From JACDAV01 sp036556145 (GTDB taxonomy: Bacteria > Chloroflexota > Limnocylindria > Limnocylindrales > CSP1-4): 15,740 bases of DNA. Made by a program: the position numbers and the translations under genes. The stretch spans positions 1-15,740 of the forward strand of contig DATBKB010000021.1 in assembly GCA_036556145.1 (NCBI GenBank), in the 5' to 3' direction. Shown here one piece after another: positions 12,929 through 15,740 of the stretch (position 1 is its first letter; each line of letters opens with the position of its first letter). The notes beneath the pieces were generated by a model. It searched no databases, was not told the origin of the DNA, and saw only the letters and a program-made list of their open reading frames with translations.

Positions 12929-14737
12929 ATGGCAACCGCCAGGACGGACGCGGCGGCCGGCGCGACGGCCGCGCCGACGCTGTTCCTGCGCAACGCGACG
13001 GGCCTCGTCAAGGGCTGGTCCGGCTTCGATGCGTTCGTGTACTCGTTCATGTCGGTCAACCTCGTCACCCTGGGGATGTACTACGCCTTCACGGTGTTCG
13101 GGTGGCAGGCCGACGGGTCGCCGATCGCGGCGATCGTCCTCTCGGCGATCGCGATGACGTTCCTCTGCATCACGTACGCCGGCCTCATCGCGGTGATGCC
13201 GCGCGCGGGCGGCGATTACGTCTGGCAGAGCCGCGTCCTCGACGGCATCCCCGGCGCCGTCGTCGGCGCGGTCGTCGTCGGGCTCGGCGCGTACCTCGTC
13301 GGCCAGGCCCTCGCGCTCGGTGACGTCGGGGCGATCGTCCTCGGTGTCGGTGGCGTCGTCGTCGGCGGTGTCGTCGGCATGCGGCGCGGCGGCATCGGGT
13401 TCGTCCTCGCCGCGACCGGCTGGTGGTTCATCCTCGCGCTCTGGGCGCCGATCTACGGCGCGATCCTCAACGTCGAGTTCGTCCAGCCGCTGGCCGCACT
13501 GCTCGGGGCGACCGACGTGGCGGCCTTCTTCGCCACCGCGAACGGCGGCTTCACAGTGTCCCTCATCGTCATCGTCCTGGTGACGGCTCTCGTCGCCCTC
13601 GGCATGGCGGGCTACGCCCGGATCCAGCGGTTGAGCTTCTACATCGGCCTGGCGGTGCTGGCGGTGACGGTCGTCCTGATGCTCATCAACTCGCAGTCGA
13701 GCTTCCAGGCGGCGTTCGACCGCGAGGCGCAGAGCCTGTTCGGGGTGAGCGGGGCCTATCAGGCGACGGTCGATGCCGAGGCCGGCTTCGGCTACGCCTT
13801 CACGGACCTCAACCCGCTGGCGTTCGGTCCCGGAACGCTGCTCCTGGTCCCGTTCATGATGTTCTGGATCCTGTACCCGAACTGGGGCGCGACGCTCTAC
13901 GGCGAGGTCCGCGGGGCCGGCGACTTCCGCAAGGTCCTCAACGGCATGCTCGCCGGGACCTGGGTGACGACGATTCTCGCCGTCCTGTTCATCGTCCTGG
14001 CCGCCAAGACATTCGGCTGGGTCTTCTTCCAGGCGACGAACGCGAACTTCATGGACACGCTGTACGCGATCGACGGGGCGCCCGCCCAGGTCATCCCGAT
14101 CTGGGGCTATCCGCCGCTGCTGGCGTCGTTCCTCGTCGACAGCCGGATCTTCCAGATCGCCCTCGTGCTGCTGTTCGGGGCATGGTTCCTCGGCTGGGCG
14201 GGAACGCTGTTCCTCTCGTCGACGCGGATGATCTTCGCGGCGGCGTTCGACCGGATCCTGCCCGAGGCCGCCGCCCGGGTCTCCGACCGCGGCGTGCCGT
14301 GGGTGGCGCTCCTGCTGATCATGGTCCCGTCGGTCGTCCTGAGCTGGTTCTACGCGTACAACGCCGACTTCGTCGGCCTGACGCTCGACGCCTCGCTCGT
14401 GATCGCCGTGACCTTCTTCGGCAGCGCGATCGCGGCGACGATCCTGCCGTGGTCGAAGCCGGCGCTCTACAACGGGTCGCCGGTCGCCCGCTACCGGATC
14501 CTCGGCCTGCCGCTCATCAGCGTGGCCGGTGGCATCACCACGCTGTTCCTCGGCTGGGTGCTTGCCCAGTGGCTGACGAACGCGCTGTACGGCATCGGCG
14601 TGGGCAACGCCCAGTCGATCATCTTCCTCGGGATCCTCTACGGCGCGGCCGTCCTCGTGTACATCGGCGCCCGGCTCTACCGGCGGGCGCAGGGCGTGAA
14701 CCTCGAGGCGATCCACTCCGAGATCCCGGCCGAGTAA
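12929..14737 (+). CDS. APC superfamily amino acid/amine permease with in-frame hydrophobic insertion
   Basis: The 602-aa integral membrane protein has twelve or more spans and the APC-family landmarks: an N-terminal GWSGFDAFVYSF segment, AVMPRAGGDYVWQSRVL after span two, YPNWGATLYGEVRGA, and WAGTLFLSSTRMIFAAAFDR, ending EIHSEIP-like (AIHSEIPAE). GAAGGAGGG lies 8 nt before the ATG. It should take up an amino acid or amine by H+ or Na+ symport or by exchange. Residues about 105-154 are a Gly/Val-rich hydrophobic stretch that relatives I remember lack; they pass directly from SRVL to a GIGFVLA-like segment. The next gene, an aldehyde dehydrogenase, suggests catabolism of the transported compound. 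Confidence 0.9.
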   Translation: MATARTDAAAGATAAPTLFLRNATGLVKGWSGFDAFVYSFMSVNLVTLGMYYAFTVFGWQADGSPIAAIVLSAIAMTFLCITYAGLIAVMPRAGGDYVWQSRVLDGIPGAVVGAVVVGLGAYLVGQALALGDVGAIVLGVGGVVVGGVVGMRRGGIGFVLAATGWWFILALWAPIYGAILNVEFVQPLAALLGATDVAAFFATANGGFTVSLIVIVLVTALVALGMAGYARIQRLSFYIGLAVLAVTVVLMLINSQSSFQAAFDREAQSLFGVSGAYQATVDAEAGFGYAFTDLNPLAFGPGTLLLVPFMMFWILYPNWGATLYGEVRGAGDFRKVLNGMLAGTWVTTILAVLFIVLAAKTFGWVFFQATNANFMDTLYAIDGAPAQVIPIWGYPPLLASFLVDSRIFQIALVLLFGAWFLGWAGTLFLSSTRMIFAAAFDRILPEAAARVSDRGVPWVALLLIMVPSVVLSWFYAYNADFVGLTLDASLVIAVTFFGSAIAATILPWSKPALYNGSPVARYRILGLPLISVAGGITTLFLGWVLAQWLTNALYGIGVGNAQSIIFLGILYGAAVLVYIGARLYRRAQGVNLEAIHSEIPAE

Positions 14738-14749
14738 CCGCACCGACGG

Positions 14750-14785
14750 CCGGGCGCCGGCCTCGCCGGCGCCCGGTCTTGCTTT
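14750..14785 (+). terminator. Strong intrinsic-terminator-like hairpin between permease and aldehyde dehydrogenase
   Basis: CCGGGCGCCGGC (14750-14761), loop CTC and GCCGGCGCCCGG (14765-14776) make a perfect 12-bp GC stem, followed by TCTTGCTTT. It starts 12 nt after the permease stop and ends 11 nt before the next ATG. It is the best terminator candidate in the window, though the U-tract is interrupted. Confidence 0.65.
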
Positions 14786-14796
14786 CAGGGGAGGCA

Positions 14797-15740
14797 ATGA
14801 CCGTCCAGACGAGGGCCGAGACCCCGTCGATGTACGTCGACGGGGCGTGGATCGACGCCGCCGCCGGCGGCCGCTTCGACGCGACCAGCCCGGCGACCGG
14901 CGAGGTCATCGCGACCCTGCCGTCGGGTGACGCGGCCGATGCGGACCGTGCCGTCCGGGCGGCCGCCGCGGCCGCCCCCGAGTGGGCCCGGCGCTCGCCC
15001 TTCGAGCGGGCCGCGCTCCTGGAGAAGGTCGTCGCCGCGATCGAGGCACGCCGCGACGACCTCGCCCGGACGCTGACCCTCGACCAGGGCAAGCCGCTCC
15101 ATGCCGAGGCCTACGCCGAGGTCGAGGAGCTCGCGGCGTATTTCCGGATGGCGGCGGCGGACGCGACCCGCCTCGAGGGCCTCATGCCGCCGTCGGTCGA
15201 CGCGTCGAAGCGGGTGCTCGTCTACCGGGTCCCGCTCGGCGTCGTCGGGGTCGTGTCGCCGTGGAACTGGCCGTACACGATGCCGGGCGAGCTCATCGCG
15301 CCGGCGCTGGGCGCCGGCAACACGATCGTCTGGAACCCGGCGACGAACACCTCGGTCTGCGCGGTCCGGCTCGCCGAGTGCATCGCCGAGGCCGGCTTCC
15401 CGCCGGGTGTCTTCAACCTCGTGACCGGCCCGGGAAACGTCGTGGGCGACGCCATCGTCACCCACTCGGCGACGGCGGCGGTCGGGTTCATCGGCTCGAC
15501 CGCGACCGGCCGGCGGATCGCCGAGCGGGCCGGCGGCAAGGAGCTGCTGCTCGAGATGGGCGGCAACGGGCCGCTGGTCGTCCTCGCCGATGCCGACCTC
15601 GACGCGGCCGTCGCGGCGACCCTCACCGCCTGCTTCCTCAACGCCGGGCAGAGCTGCACGGCCGGCGAGCGGATCCTCGTCGCCGATGCCGTCCACGATG
15701 CATACATGTCAAGGCTGCAGGCGGCCGTCGAGCGAGAGGT
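14797..15740 (+). CDS. NAD(P)-dependent aldehyde dehydrogenase (partial, 3' end beyond window)
   Basis: The first 314 residues of an ALDH-superfamily enzyme (usual length about 480) are present; the frame is open to the window edge. Catalytic residues are intact: oxyanion Asn157 in SPWNWPY, general base Glu253 in LLEMGGNGP, and nucleophile Cys287 in NAGQSCTAGE. The intervals (N-E 96, E-C 34) fit ALDH2-type enzymes closely. FIGSTATGRRIA is the coenzyme-loop motif. At the adenosine-ribose site the usual Lys and Glu (ALDH2 K192, E195) are Asn180 and Thr183. AGGGGAGG sits just before the ATG at 14797. It oxidises an aldehyde to its acid in the cytoplasm; linkage to the upstream permease suggests an amine-derived aldehyde such as a semialdehyde, which is inference. 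Confidence 0.93.
   Translation, partial: MTVQTRAETPSMYVDGAWIDAAAGGRFDATSPATGEVIATLPSGDAADADRAVRAAAAAAPEWARRSPFERAALLEKVVAAIEARRDDLARTLTLDQGKPLHAEAYAEVEELAAYFRMAAADATRLEGLMPPSVDASKRVLVYRVPLGVVGVVSPWNWPYTMPGELIAPALGAGNTIVWNPATNTSVCAVRLAECIAEAGFPPGVFNLVTGPGNVVGDAIVTHSATAAVGFIGSTATGRRIAERAGGKELLLEMGGNGPLVVLADADLDAAVAATLTACFLNAGQSCTAGERILVADAVHDAYMSRLQAAVERE

Noticed and set aside
12899..14797. A 632-codon open frame on the minus strand opposite the permease gene
   Set aside because: Its product is low-complexity Arg/Asp/Glu/His-rich, as expected for the antisense of a GC-rich membrane-protein gene, and the plus-strand frame has clear family motifs.
1..15740. CRISPR arrays, tRNA or rRNA genes, insertion sequences, phage genes
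   Set aside because: No regularly spaced repeats, cloverleaf-like or rRNA-like sequence, transposase or integrase motifs, or terminal inverted repeats were seen on reading both strands.

Overview
The window is a very GC-rich bacterial chromosomal segment, close-packed with genes on both strands. It uses a mix of Shine-Dalgarno-led starts and GTG/TTG/ATG starts, some of which look leaderless. The GC-rich coding style, the Thr/Pro-linker lipoprotein, the Septum_form-like membrane protein and the YtkA/FixH-like coiled-coil protein together suggest a Chloroflexota lineage (Limnocylindria-like), with Actinobacteriota as the alternative. This is inference from style, not from a marker gene. I see no rRNA, tRNA, CRISPR array, IS element or phage gene.

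Layout. (1) 1-1905: the probable tail of an upstream gene, then three minus-strand membrane or envelope proteins: a secreted Ig-like/coiled-coil/TM protein, a TM-anchored four-cysteine protein, and a small multi-TM protein. (2) 1965-2788: a plus-strand pair, an all-helical 160-aa protein overlapping a DUF433 protein. It diverges from the small membrane protein through two promoters that look leaderless with identical geometry. (3) 2811-3986: a minus-strand lipoprotein with a good TTGACA promoter. (4) 4126-5821: a plus-strand overlapping operon of a MIP18/DUF59 (SufT-like) protein, a PduO-type cob(I)alamin adenosyltransferase and a Bax-inhibitor-1 family membrane protein. (5) 10721-5833: a minus-strand ABC importer operon (lipoprotein binding protein, two permeases, ATPase) whose last gene is a HAD phosphatase joined to the ATPase by a 4-nt overlap. 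(6) 10976-12865: a divergent AbiEii-like nucleotidyltransferase and a calcineurin-like metallophosphoesterase. (7) 12929 to the end: an APC amino-acid/amine permease with an unusual hydrophobic in-frame insertion, an intrinsic-terminator-like hairpin, and an aldehyde dehydrogenase cut by the window edge.

Functional reading. The ABC operon plus HAD phosphatase suggests import of a phosphorylated or phosphonate organic solute followed by cytoplasmic dephosphorylation; the substrate cannot be read from sequence. The permease plus aldehyde dehydrogenase fits uptake of an amine or amino acid with oxidation of the derived aldehyde. No clear new defence or mobile system is visible. The items most worth a second look are the permease insertion, the helical/DUF433 pair with leaderless promoters, the phosphatase-coupled importer, and the orphan AbiEii-like nucleotidyltransferase.
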